Below the pieces are notes generated by a model, which worked only from the letters and a program-made list of their open reading frames with translations, made no database searches and was not told the DNA's origin. This document shows, in pieces, positions 44,152 through 51,847 of a stretch of 64,000 bases of DNA; positions within the stretch are counted from its first letter, which is position 1, and each line of letters starts with the position of its first letter. The stretch spans positions 3,472,001 through 3,536,000 of the forward strand of contig NZ_OZ186815.1 in NCBI RefSeq assembly GCF_964273065.1. The letters run 5' to 3'. The translations under genes and the position numbers were made by a program. Source of the stretch: Nocardiopsis dassonvillei_B. Its GTDB lineage: Bacteria; Actinomycetota; Actinomycetes; Streptosporangiales; Streptosporangiaceae.

Positions 44152-45492
44152 ATGTTCGACCCCCACTCCCCAGTCGACCGGTCCCCCGAGCGCCGCGACC
44201 TCATCGTCTCCGTCCTGGAGAACGCCTTCGCCGACCTGATGGCCGAGGCCCCCGCCGCCTTCCGGGTCAAGTTCCGCAAGATGGCCGCCGACCCCTTCGC
44301 CTTCTACCGCGGCAGTGCCGCCCTGTTCTACGCCGACGTCGGCGGCGCCGACGACCCGTGGGCCGACGACCGCACCTCCCGGGTGTGGATCCAGGGCGAC
44401 CTGCACAGCGAGAACTTCGGCACCTACATGGACGCGACCGGCCGGTTCGTGTTCGACGTCAACGACTTCGACGAGGCCTACCCGGGACACTTCACCTGGG
44501 ACGTGCTGCGGCTGTCGGCGAGCATCGCCCTGACCGCCTGGCGCAAGGCCCTGTCCGACGAGGACATCGACGTGCTCGTGCGCCGCTGCGTCGACTCCTA
44601 CGTCGCCCAGGTGGCGGCGTTCGCCGAGAACGGCGGCGACCGCGACTTCTCCCTCAAGCTCGACAGCACCGACGGCACCGTCCACGACGTGCTCCAGCGG
44701 GCCCGGCTCCGCAGCCGGTCCGACATGCTCCTCTCCATGACCCGCCGGGAGGGGTACGCCCGCCTGTTCCGCGACGGGCCCAACGTGCGCAGGCTCGGCG
44801 ACGACGAGCGCGAGCGGGCCATGGCCGCCTACCGCGCCTACCTCGACACCATCCCGGCGGACCAGCGGCACGGCTCCATCAGCTACGAGGTCAAGGACGT
44901 GGTCGGCAGCGGCGGGTTCGGCATCGGCTCGGCGGGCCTGCCCGCGTACACGTTCCTGGTGGAGGGCCCCTCCGAGGCCTGGGAGAACGACCTGGTGCTG
45001 TCGATGAAGCAGGGCAACGTGGCCGCCCCGTCGCGGGTGGTGCGCGACCCCGAGATCATGGACGCCTTCGAGCACCACGGGCACCGCACCGCCGTGTCGC
45101 AGCGGGCGCTCCAGGCCCACACCGACCCGCTGCTCGGGCACACCGAGATGAACGGGCGGGGGTTCGTCGTGAGCGAGGTGTCGCCCTACACCACCGACCT
45201 GGACTGGGACGGGCTCACCGAGCCCGCGGACATCGCGCCGGTGCTCGACTACCTGGGCCGGGCCACCGCGAAGGCGCACTGCGTGTCCGACTCCCACGCC
45301 GACGACTCCCTCGTGGAGTGGCAGGTCGAGGAGGCGCTGACGAACGTGCTGGCCGGCCGCGAGAAGGAGTTCACGGACTGGTGCGCCGCGTTCGCCCACT
45401 CCTACGCCGCCCAGGTGCGCGCCGACCACGCGCTCTTCGTCGACGCCTTCCGCAACAACGCCATCTCCGGGGTGCGTTCCAGCCGCGGTTGA
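44152..45492 (+). CDS. DUF2252 protein, 446 aa
   Basis: The sequence has the DUF2252 landmarks: DPFAFYRGSAALFYADV, the kinase-like block VWIQGDLHSENFGTYMDATG then FDVNDFDEAYPGHFTWDVLR, and KDVVGSGGFGIGSAGLPAYT. GDLHxxNF with the later DxxD resembles the catalytic loop of aminoglycoside-phosphotransferase-like kinases, so a small-molecule kinase role is possible but unproven. Cytoplasmic. ATG 44152 is about 95 bases from the SRP RNA gene and divergent from it. Confidence 0.88.
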   Translation: MFDPHSPVDRSPERRDLIVSVLENAFADLMAEAPAAFRVKFRKMAADPFAFYRGSAALFYADVGGADDPWADDRTSRVWIQGDLHSENFGTYMDATGRFVFDVNDFDEAYPGHFTWDVLRLSASIALTAWRKALSDEDIDVLVRRCVDSYVAQVAAFAENGGDRDFSLKLDSTDGTVHDVLQRARLRSRSDMLLSMTRREGYARLFRDGPNVRRLGDDERERAMAAYRAYLDTIPADQRHGSISYEVKDVVGSGGFGIGSAGLPAYTFLVEGPSEAWENDLVLSMKQGNVAAPSRVVRDPEIMDAFEHHGHRTAVSQRALQAHTDPLLGHTEMNGRGFVVSEVSPYTTDLDWDGLTEPADIAPVLDYLGRATAKAHCVSDSHADDSLVEWQVEEALTNVLAGREKEFTDWCAAFAHSYAAQVRADHALFVDAFRNNAISGVRSSRG

Positions 45493-45546
45493 CCGGCCGG
45501 AGAAACCCGTTCGAAGCACACCCCGGGAACCTGTAGAGTTGTTCGC

Positions 45547-45634
45547 GGAGGATTCGCCTAGTGGCCTAGGGCGCACGCTTGGAAAGCGTGTTGGTGGCAA
45601 CGCCTCAGGGGTTCGAATCCCCTATCCTCCGCCA
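45547..45634 (+). tRNA. tRNA-Ser(GGA)
   Basis: The acceptor arms GGAGGAT and ATCCTCC pair, and the anticodon arm CACGC-TTGGAAA-GCGTG gives anticodon GGA. A long variable arm and T-arm GGTTCGAATCC follow, with the discriminator G and an encoded CCA. The 88 bases and long variable arm identify serine. Its 3' end serves as the attachment site of the adjacent island: the integrase gene ends inside it. Confidence 0.97.
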
Positions 45635-46515
45635 CGGCTACCAGCCGGAACGTTGGCCCGGAGCGCACAGCGCCCCGGGCCTTCGTCGTTCCTAGTCTCA
45701 GTTCCAGTCTCAGTCGGCCTGCTGGGAGCCGGGACCGCCCTCCCCCGGGGAGCCTCCCAGATCATCCCTCCGAGCCGGTCAGCGACGTCCGCACGGACCT
45801 CGTCGACCACGTGCTGGTAGCGATTGGCCATGGACGCCGACGACCAGCCCATGAGCGCCATGATGGCCCGGTCGGGCACCCGAAGGATCAGGAGGACGGT
45901 CGCGGCGGTGTGCCGGGCGTCGTGCAGGCGGGACTCCCGCAACCCGGCCTGCTGGAGGATCGCCTTCCACTCCCGGTAGTCGGTGTTGGTGTTGAACGGC
46001 CGACCGAACTCGTCGGTGAAGACCCATCCGCCTTCGTTCCAGTGGTCCTGTGCGGCCTCGCGCTCCTTGTCCTGGATCTCTCTGTGGCGCCGCAGGAGGG
46101 CGGCCCCGGGGTCGGGCAGGCCGACCGGGCGGCGGCCCGCCTTGAACTTGGTGTCCTTGGTCAACGGGTTAGTGCGGACCTTCTGCGGGCACAGGCCTGG
46201 CTTGCGCCCGCAGGTGTCCCCGCAGCCGTGTTCGTACTTGGGTCGGAGCAGGCTCCGGCGGACCCGCAGAGTGCCCGAGGCGAGGTTGACGTCGGTCCAT
46301 TTCAGCCCGAGGACTTCGCCCTGGCGCAGGCCCAGGGCGAGGGCGATCGCCCATCGGGCTCCGTTGCGGCGATCGGCGACCAGTTCCAGGAAACGGCGGA
46401 TCTCCTCGACCGTGTAGGGCTTGACCTCATTCCTCTCCGAGTTGGGGGGCTTGGCCAGTTCGGCGGGGTTGTCACCGGCGAACATCTTGCGCTTCCTGGC
46501 CTTGTATGGAGGCAC
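45622..46515 (-). pseudogene. int: Tyrosine integrase, N-terminally truncated
   Basis: The 297 codons hold the whole catalytic domain: Arg in ALALGLRQGEVLGLKWTDV, HDARHTAATVLL and Tyr in MANRYQHVVDEV. The family is about 380-400 residues, and the N-terminal arm-binding and core-binding domains are missing. Homology starts around FAGDNPAELAKPPNSERNEV, while the first few residues (MPPYKARKRK) look accidental. The break coincides with the truncated 5' end of the HAD gene on the other strand. The stop codon (TAG at 45,624-45,622) lies inside tRNA-Ser(GGA), and the C-terminal tail PSRPTETGTETRN is typical of pSAM2-like integrases. Almost certainly inactive. Confidence 0.82.
45706..45750. repeat. 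45-bp direct repeat, copy 1 (integrase 3' end)
   Basis: It begins AGTCTCAGTCGGCCTGCTGG and ends TCCCCCGGGG, coding the PSRPTET tail of the integrase. It matches 49,003-49,047 at 44 of 45 positions, in the same orientation, 3.3 kb away. Confidence 0.92.
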
Positions 46516-47021
46516 TCCGTTACCTTTTTAAAGCCTCCTCAGAGCGGCAATCCGAGTCCGATCTGATGCTCCGGGAGGCGGAAGCCCTTTCCGTGGCAGA
46601 TGCATCCCCGACACCTGGTTTTGTCGAATTCATAGAGGCGTGCAAGGAGACAGGGCGCCCTCTAGTGGTGGTCAGCAACAACTCCCCAGAGGCTGTATCG
46701 GCCTTTCTCGAATCACACGATCTCACCAGTCTGGTTGACGGAGTCTTTGGGTGCAGCACGGACTCGCCGGAATTGATAAAGCCGCACCCCTATCTCCTCG
46801 AACTGACTTTGAAGGAGTTGCCAGTCAGACCCAGCGACTGCCTCATGGTTGACGACTCGGTGACCGACATCCAAGCGGCAAAGGCCGTGGATGTTCTCGT
46901 TGTTGGATACGCCAATCAACTGGGCAAGGCAGAGAGTTTCCGCTCACAAGGAAGAAATGCCATAACGGAAGATATGACAGAGCTCGCCAGAGAGATTTGG
47001 CCCACTAAACCCGTGAAGTGA
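46506..47021 (+). pseudogene. HAD-family phosphatase, N-terminally truncated
   Basis: The 171 residues keep HAD motif II (PLVVVSNNSPEAVSAFLESH), motif III Lys (LIKPHPYLLE) and motif IV acidic pair (LMVDDSVTDIQAAKAVDV), plus DxxxxGYAN. Motif I, the DxD nucleophile near the N-terminus, is absent. Actinomycete relatives have about 60-70 more N-terminal residues containing LLDFDGP. The similarity begins at MEALRY, exactly where the integrase remnant is broken. The gene is less GC-rich than the chromosome. Without motif I it should be catalytically dead. Confidence 0.75.
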
Positions 47022-47065
47022 AAACGCCCAAGTCGGAACAATTTTTTGTTGCCGAAAATAGAAAA

Positions 47066-48526
47066 TTACAAAGGCCGAACCACATCCGAATACTTCTTCA
47101 ATATCTGCGGGTTCTTGCGGAGTCGACTCTCTATCTCAATTCTACTCCACCACCCAACAAAATAATCACCCCTAGCTTCAAGCTCCTTGAGCAAATCGAT
47201 TACGGCGACGGCAATCTGACTCGAAGAAACTAGAAAATAACCTTCTCCTCGGTATCGGAAAAGCGTATCGAGAATACCTGCACCTAGGTCAGATCTACCC
47301 ACACTCTTTTTGCGCGCCTTGCACTGAACTATAACTTCTCTTTCTTGACTCAAAGGCCCCTCATCCATAAGTCTCCTAGATTGCCGGGAGGGTGTAGTCC
47401 ACGAGACCAACAAGTCTCGCCCACCATCTCCCTCGCTCGGGGCCCCGACCGATCGAACTTCACGGACGCCAGGCTCTACTTCAAGCAAGTCATAAACGAG
47501 CCTTTCAAATCTTCCGCCGTCTATTTTTTCAGACCAAAAGAAATCTTCCGGAGGAAATAGCAGCTCCTGTTCGCGCCTATTTCTTTCAAGGATCAAAGAC
47601 CGCTCCCTCTTATATTCTTCAACCCCACTATCACATCGAAGCATGATTGCCCTGTCATTTTGGGCTATTATTGCAGCGTTCTCCAAAGGAATTACCGTAG
47701 CCAAAGACGAGGGGCTGTCACTAGAAGCCAAATCTCCATCTAGCTCGAAGATTCTATCTGCCACCTCAAACACTTCACGGGGAATGAAGTTGTCAAAGAC
47801 GGGCCCCGCATAAAGAAAACCATCGACGCCAAAAACCTCTCTATCGGGAAATACCCTCATTAGCTCCAACAGATCTGCTATTTCCGCTGACTCGAGCACA
47901 GCGACATCACCATCAGAAGTCCTATAGTAGAGCCAGTCAGCACTCAGGCGTTGATTGTATATATCGTTTTCAGGAGTAGACCTCCCGAGGGCCTTTGCTA
48001 TTCCAAGAGCCCACTCCGCGGCTTCCACTTGCCCTGCATCGTAATTGTCCCCCTCCAGAGAACCCTCATCAGGATGCCAGAAGGAAGTATGGTTATGTGC
48101 CAAGCGCTCAAAGGTATCCAAACCCCCTATTAGCCTGTCTATAAATTCTAGACTTCTTTCATCGGGCGGAAGGATATGGCCCTGCGATTGCCCCGGGATG
48201 AGATATCTCCCATAAAGCTCACCCGGGATTCCACTAGCTGGATGATCGACGTCGACCATCGCCGAAGAACAGAAACCGGAATAACGAAAAAAAGATGACG
48301 TCAGCCACGAAGCTACGTCGCTCACATCAGTTCGGCCCCCCCTAAAGAACCGAAGAGCACTACACTGCAACGCTACGAAAATATCTCCCTCCTTAATCTC
48401 TTCGAAAATTATACTAACAGGCGAACAAGGGAGGCCGACTTTTAGCCTGCCGGGCATTTGATAAGAGTCAAAGTGAGGGTCGTTGGCAACCAGGGCCTTG
48501 ATTTCCTTTAGCATTCCACCAACCAT
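47066..48526 (-). CDS. Mrr-type PD-(D/E)xK restriction endonuclease-like protein
   Basis: A 486-residue protein in strikingly A+T-rich DNA. Residues 338-455 are an Mrr_cat nuclease domain: GRFERLVYDLLEVEPGVREV, catalytic Asp371 in SEGDGGRDLLV, Gln401-Cys-Lys403 in EVIVQCKARKKSVGRSDL, and FLVSSSQIAVAVIDLLKEL. The order E-D-QxK is that of single-chain type IV or solitary nucleases. Residues 1-330 match nothing I know: LPCSPVSIIFEEIKEGDIFV is beta-like and the rest mixed. It presumably senses the target or controls activity. The codon use is foreign to this genome. It is convergent with the HAD remnant (44 bases apart). The start may be 48526 or the ATG at 48514. Confidence 0.8.
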   Translation of the reverse strand: MVGGMLKEIKALVANDPHFDSYQMPGRLKVGLPCSPVSIIFEEIKEGDIFVALQCSALRFFRGGRTDVSDVASWLTSSFFRYSGFCSSAMVDVDHPASGIPGELYGRYLIPGQSQGHILPPDERSLEFIDRLIGGLDTFERLAHNHTSFWHPDEGSLEGDNYDAGQVEAAEWALGIAKALGRSTPENDIYNQRLSADWLYYRTSDGDVAVLESAEIADLLELMRVFPDREVFGVDGFLYAGPVFDNFIPREVFEVADRIFELDGDLASSDSPSSLATVIPLENAAIIAQNDRAIMLRCDSGVEEYKRERSLILERNRREQELLFPPEDFFWSEKIDGGRFERLVYDLLEVEPGVREVRSVGAPSEGDGGRDLLVSWTTPSRQSRRLMDEGPLSQEREVIVQCKARKKSVGRSDLGAGILDTLFRYRGEGYFLVSSSQIAVAVIDLLKELEARGDYFVGWWSRIEIESRLRKNPQILKKYSDVVRPL

Positions 48527-48633
48527 TCACATTCGAACGAAGACTCAAACAAGGGAATTCTACAGGAAAATAAATGATTCTCAAATTCCTATACTTGGCA
48601 TCTCCGTGTAAGTTCTCACTGCCACTACCTGAT

Positions 48634-48840
48634 CGCAGAACCCGCACAACTTGCAGAACTAGTGTTAGCGCAGGTTAGGGCTTTGTGGTGAGGAACCGCA
48701 GAACTCCGCGATACTTCCGCAGAACCACAGAACCCTATGCGCAAGGGGTTCTGCGGAGGTTCTGCGAGGTAGTGCGGTTCTGACTCACAAGGCGTTGACC
48801 AGCAAGAACAGGGGTTCTGTGGGTTGTGCGGGTTCTGCGG
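48634..48840. repeat. Cluster of inverted and direct GGTTCTGCG repeats
   Basis: The unit CGCAGAAC or its reverse GTTCTGCG occurs about ten times. Copies in the CGCAGAAC orientation lie at 48,634, 48,652 (TGCAGAAC), 48,697, 48,718 and 48,727 (ACAGAAC). Copies in the GGTTCTG orientation lie at 48,747, 48,758 (11 bp apart), 48,776, 48,813 and 48,831. The two sets face each other around 48,740, giving a large imperfect dyad. This looks like a protein-binding array such as an iteron origin or excisionase/integrase arm region. Confidence 0.8.
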
Positions 48841-48971
48841 CAGGTGGCGGAGGGCTCCCCAGAGGAGGTGCCAGTGGGTTGCACGTGCGCGGTCGGAAAC
48901 CGGCCTTGTGAGGCGGCTGCTGGAGGGCGAACAGGATCGACCGAAGGTGATCCATCACGGGCGTTCGACCG

Positions 48972-49047
48972 CTGCTCAGAGGCGTTCTGAGGTCCGTCTC
49001 GTAGTCTCAGTCGGCCTGCTGGGAGCCGGGATCGCCCTCCCCCGGGG
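48972..49047 (-). pseudogene. C-terminal remnant of a second integrase
   Basis: Read on the minus strand, 49,047 to 48,972 gives PRGRAIPAPSRPTET, almost the same as the tail of the integrase at 45,622, then TRRTSERL and a stop. It is cut off on its 5' side where ordinary chromosomal sequence begins. It contains copy 2 of the 45-bp direct repeat (49,003-49,047). Confidence 0.68.
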
Positions 49048-49327
49048 CTCCGGCAGCCCGCGGAGCCGGACGGGACCTGCCCGCATCCGGAGCACCCTTC
49101 ACCGGCGCGCACGCCCGGCCCCGGGCGGTGCGGGCCCCTCACCGCGGGGTGCCCGGGCCCGCCCTCCGGACCTCGGCCCTCCCTGCGGGGGGCGGATGGG
49201 GCACAGCCGGGATTCCGCAGGTCCGGGGAGGGCGTCCGCAAGGGGCCCCGGCCGCCGGCCGTCCGCCGGGAAGCCGCTGGATGCCCGCGGGCGGTTCGGA
49301 GCGGGACGGGGCCCGGAGGGGCACGGC

Positions 49328-49699
49328 CTAGCGGCCCCTCCCCCACGGGACCGTCGGCTGGAGGACGGCCTCCGACAGGGCCCGGGAGCGCAGGGCGGTG
49401 ATCTCCTGGTACCCCGGGTCGGCGACCATGCGGCCGAACGCCTCCCTGCTCGGGTACCGGACCAGCAGCACCGCGTCCCAGTCCTGGCCCTCCTCCGCCA
49501 CCAGGGGGGTTCCGCCGTCGCCCGCGTAGAGGAGTTCGCCCCCGTACTCGGCGAGGAAGCGGGCCGCGGCGCGGGAGTACTCCTCGTAGGACGCGCGCCC
49601 GCCCGGGGCGAAGCGCAGCAGGTTCAGCATGACGAAGGGACCGTCCGGACCCTGGTCCACCAGGTTCGCGAGGTCGGCTCGGGAGGGGTCGACGGCCAT
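49328..49699 (-). CDS. DUF1330 protein, 123 aa
   Basis: The sequence FVMLNLLRFAPGGRASYEEY, the segment ending LLYAGDG and AVLLVRYPSREAFGRMVADP match DUF1330, small dimeric alpha-beta-barrel proteins with a ferredoxin-like fold. No catalytic role is proven. ATG 49699 follows AAGGAG. It is downstream of the SMP-30 gene on the same strand, about 80 bases away. Confidence 0.85.
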   Translation of the reverse strand: MAVDPSRADLANLVDQGPDGPFVMLNLLRFAPGGRASYEEYSRAAARFLAEYGGELLYAGDGGTPLVAEEGQDWDAVLLVRYPSREAFGRMVADPGYQEITALRSRALSEAVLQPTVPWGRGR

Positions 49700-49777
49700 G
49701 AGGGGCTCCTTCTCGGGGGTGGGGTCACTTCACGACCCGATGGTAACCGACTGGTCGGTATGCACTCCGCGGCGGCC

Positions 49778-50704
49778 TCAGGGGGTCCGGTGGACCCGGC
49801 GGGCTCCGGTGACGGCGAGCATCAGCGAGTACAGGCCGGTGGTGGCGGTGATGAACATGATGTTGTTCCCGGCCCCGCCGAACGCGATGTTGGAGACCGG
49901 TTCGGGCACGAGGATCCGGCCGGTCAGAGTGCCGTCCGGGTCGTAGCAGTGCACCCCGCCGTCCATCGCGGCCGCCCACAGGCGGCCTTCGTCGTCGAAC
50001 CGGATGTTGTCGAACCGCCCGTACCCGTCGGGGACCTCCGTGAAGACCCGGTCCCCGGCCAGCGTCCCGTCCTCGCGGACGTCGAAGACGCGGATGTGCC
50101 CGGCCCTGGTGTCCGACACGTAGAGCCGTTCCTCGTCGGGCGAGAAGACGAGGCCGTTGGGCCCCTCGAAGCCGTCGGCGGCGAGCCGGACCTCTCCGGT
50201 GGCGGGGTCGACACGGTAGACGTTGCGGGCGCCGATCTCGCTCTCGGCGCGTCGGCCCTCGTAGTCGCTGGTGATGCCGAAGTCGGGATCGGAGAACCAG
50301 ACGGAGCCGTCGGAGCGGACGACCGCGTCGTTGGGGCTGTTGAACCGCCTGCCCCGGTAGCGGTCGGCGAGGACGGTGAGTGTGCCGTCGTGCTCGGTCC
50401 GGACGACCCGGCGGCCGCCCTGCTCGCAGCTGACGAGGCGGCCCTCCCGGTCGAGGGTGTTGCCGTTGACGTGCCCGGCCGGGGAGCGCAGGACGCCGAC
50501 GGCCCCGGTGCGCTCGTCCCAGCGCAGGATGCGGTCGTTGGGGATGTCGCTGAAGACGAGCTGGCCCCAGGCGGGCAGGTAGAGCGGCCCCTCGGCCCAG
50601 CGGCAGTCGTCGTAGAGGAGCCGCAGACGGGTGTCCCCGTTGGCGCAGCGACCGGTGCGGAAGCGGTCGTCCAGGATCTCGTAGATACCACTGTTGGAGG
50701 ACAT
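49778..50704 (-). CDS. SMP-30/gluconolactonase-family sugar lactonase
   Basis: The 308-residue six-bladed propeller carries the metal ligands of the family: Glu in CRWAEGPLYL, Asn in FNSPNDAVVRSDGSVWFSDP and Asp in ERLYVSDTRAGHIRVFD. Other diagnostic parts are GHVNGNTLDREGRLVSCEQG and YGRFDNIRFDDEGRLWAAAM. It hydrolyses a sugar or related lactone with a divalent metal. ATG 50704 is chosen behind GAGGCGAG. The Lrp-type regulator gene diverges from it, with inverted repeats between, and probably controls it. Confidence 0.9.
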   Translation of the reverse strand: MSSNSGIYEILDDRFRTGRCANGDTRLRLLYDDCRWAEGPLYLPAWGQLVFSDIPNDRILRWDERTGAVGVLRSPAGHVNGNTLDREGRLVSCEQGGRRVVRTEHDGTLTVLADRYRGRRFNSPNDAVVRSDGSVWFSDPDFGITSDYEGRRAESEIGARNVYRVDPATGEVRLAADGFEGPNGLVFSPDEERLYVSDTRAGHIRVFDVREDGTLAGDRVFTEVPDGYGRFDNIRFDDEGRLWAAAMDGGVHCYDPDGTLTGRILVPEPVSNIAFGGAGNNIMFITATTGLYSLMLAVTGARRVHRTP

Positions 50705-50804
50705 CGTCTCGCCTCGATCACATTTGGCCGAATACCATCCTGTCAAATGACATGAATACCGTAGTATCTATAGAAAATACAAGCGAAGGCGAGAGGATGC
50801 TTCG
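50705..50804. promoter_or_regulatory. Divergent promoter between lactonase and Lrp-type genes
   Basis: The 100 bases are A/T-rich with two dyads: TGTCA-AA-TGACA near 50,740 and GTAGTAT...ATAC elements at 50,760-50,780. Lrp/AsnC proteins bind such imperfect, phased A/T-rich dyads. Confidence 0.5.
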
Positions 50805-51245
50805 GTGGACGAGATCGACCGCAGGCTCGTGGCCCTGCTCCAGGAGGACGCCGGGCGCTCCTACGCCGCACTGGGCGGGCTCGTGGGCCTGTCCGCGGGG
50901 GCGGCCCACGAGCGGGTGCGCAAGCTGCGGGCGCGCGGGGTCGTCCGGCGCACCACGGTCGAGGTGGACCCGGCGGCCCTGGGCCGGGGGGTGCTCGCGT
51001 TCGTGATGGTCGAGTCCTCCGCCTGGATGGGCGACTCCGGCGCGGCGCTGGCCGCCCTGCCCGAGATCCAGGAGGCGCACGTCATCGCGGGCAGCGCCAC
51101 CCTGTTGCTGAAGGTGCGGACAGCCACCACGGAGGAGTTGCAGGACGTGCTGCGTCGGCTGTACGAGGTGGAGGGGATCTCGGGGACGCAGGCGACGGTC
51201 GTGCTGGAGACGTTCTTCGAGCGCCCGGTGCCCCCCGCCAGCTGA
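50805..51245 (+). CDS. Lrp/AsnC-family transcriptional regulator
   Basis: The 146-residue protein has the AsnC helix-turn-helix (IDRRLVALLQEDAGRSYAAL, LVGLSAGAAHERVRKLRARG) and a RAM ligand-binding domain (VLAFVMVESSAWMGDSGAAL, LPEIQEAHVIAGSATLLLKV). Such proteins are octameric or dimeric sensors of amino acids or related metabolites. It starts at GTG 50805 behind GAGAGG. It diverges from the lactonase gene, its probable target. Confidence 0.92.
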   Translation: MDEIDRRLVALLQEDAGRSYAALGGLVGLSAGAAHERVRKLRARGVVRRTTVEVDPAALGRGVLAFVMVESSAWMGDSGAALAALPEIQEAHVIAGSATLLLKVRTATTEELQDVLRRLYEVEGISGTQATVVLETFFERPVPPAS

Positions 51246-51319
51246 TCCCGCCCGGCCGGGGGCCCTTCGCGGGCGCCGTCGCGCGACGGCGCCGGGCCCC
51301 ACCCGCCCCGGCCGTCCCC

Positions 51320-51763
51320 TCAGGCGTAGGGGTCGGTGATCTCGCGCAGGCTGGTGAGGATGCGGCGGAGCTCGGCCATGTCGCGGGCGCCGAGGTGGGC
51401 GGTCCACTCCGCCTCGATGCCGGCGACGATCTCGGCGGCCTCGGCGATGACGCGCTCGCCGCGCGGGGCGACGCGGACCAGGCGGGCGCGGGCGTCGGTG
51501 GGGTCGGGGACGCGTTCGACGTACCCCGCCTCCTCGAGGCGGTCGATGAGGAACCCGGCGCTCTGCTTGGTGATGCGGGCCTGTTCGGCGAGGTCGGTGA
51601 GACGGCTGCCACCCCTGGCCAGGCGCTGGAAGACCCGCCCCTGGGAGAAGGTGATGTCGTCGTAGCCGCGGGCCGCGAGCTCGGCGAAGATCCGGCGCTC
51701 CATCTCCCGGTAGGGGATGAAGAGCAGCAGACCCGTGTTGAGCTCGGCCTCTTCGTCGGTCAT
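51320..51763 (-). CDS. MarR-family transcriptional regulator
   Basis: The 147-residue protein has the MarR winged helix (GGSRLTDLAEQARITKQSAG, FLIDRLEEAGYVERVPDPTD, ARARLVRVAPRGERV) flanked by dimerisation helices. ATG 51763 is preferred because AGGGGG lies 8 bases upstream; a GTG 9 bases earlier is also in frame. It diverges from the DinB-type gene, and two dyads lie between them. Confidence 0.92.
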   Translation of the reverse strand: MTDEEAELNTGLLLFIPYREMERRIFAELAARGYDDITFSQGRVFQRLARGGSRLTDLAEQARITKQSAGFLIDRLEEAGYVERVPDPTDARARLVRVAPRGERVIAEAAEIVAGIEAEWTAHLGARDMAELRRILTSLREITDPYA

Positions 51764-51792
51764 CGGAAGCACCCCCTGGAATTCCGTCAGTG

Positions 51793-51826
51793 TCTCTGAT
51801 CTAATCGGTCAGAGAAGCTTACCGAT
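51793..51826. promoter_or_regulatory. Overlapping dyads, probable MarR operators
   Basis: TCTCTGA (51,793-51,799) pairs with TCAGAGA (51,809-51,815). ATCGGT (51,804-51,809) pairs with ACCGAT (51,821-51,826). They lie between the MarR and DinB start codons. Confidence 0.5.
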
Positions 51827-51847
51827 ATCGGCCGCCGGGAGGCCGCG

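Larger units (their letters stand above)
48527..49327. other. Non-coding right part of the island, 800 bases
   Basis: No gene is supported. From 48,527 to about 48,630 it is A/T-rich promoter-like DNA of the nuclease gene. A cluster of GTTCTGCG repeats occupies 48,634-48,840. At 49,003-49,047 lies the second 45-bp repeat, the end of another integrase. From 49,050 the base composition returns to that of the chromosome and the sequence is featureless to 49,327. Confidence 0.55.

Noticed and set aside
48634..48840. GGTTCTGCG repeats as a CRISPR array
   Set aside because: The units are only 8-10 bases, irregularly spaced and in both orientations, and no cas genes are present.
48824..50755. A 643-codon plus-strand frame over the right island end and the SMP-30 gene
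   Set aside because: It is opposite the SMP-30 and DUF1330 genes and its free part is compositionally unlike coding sequence.
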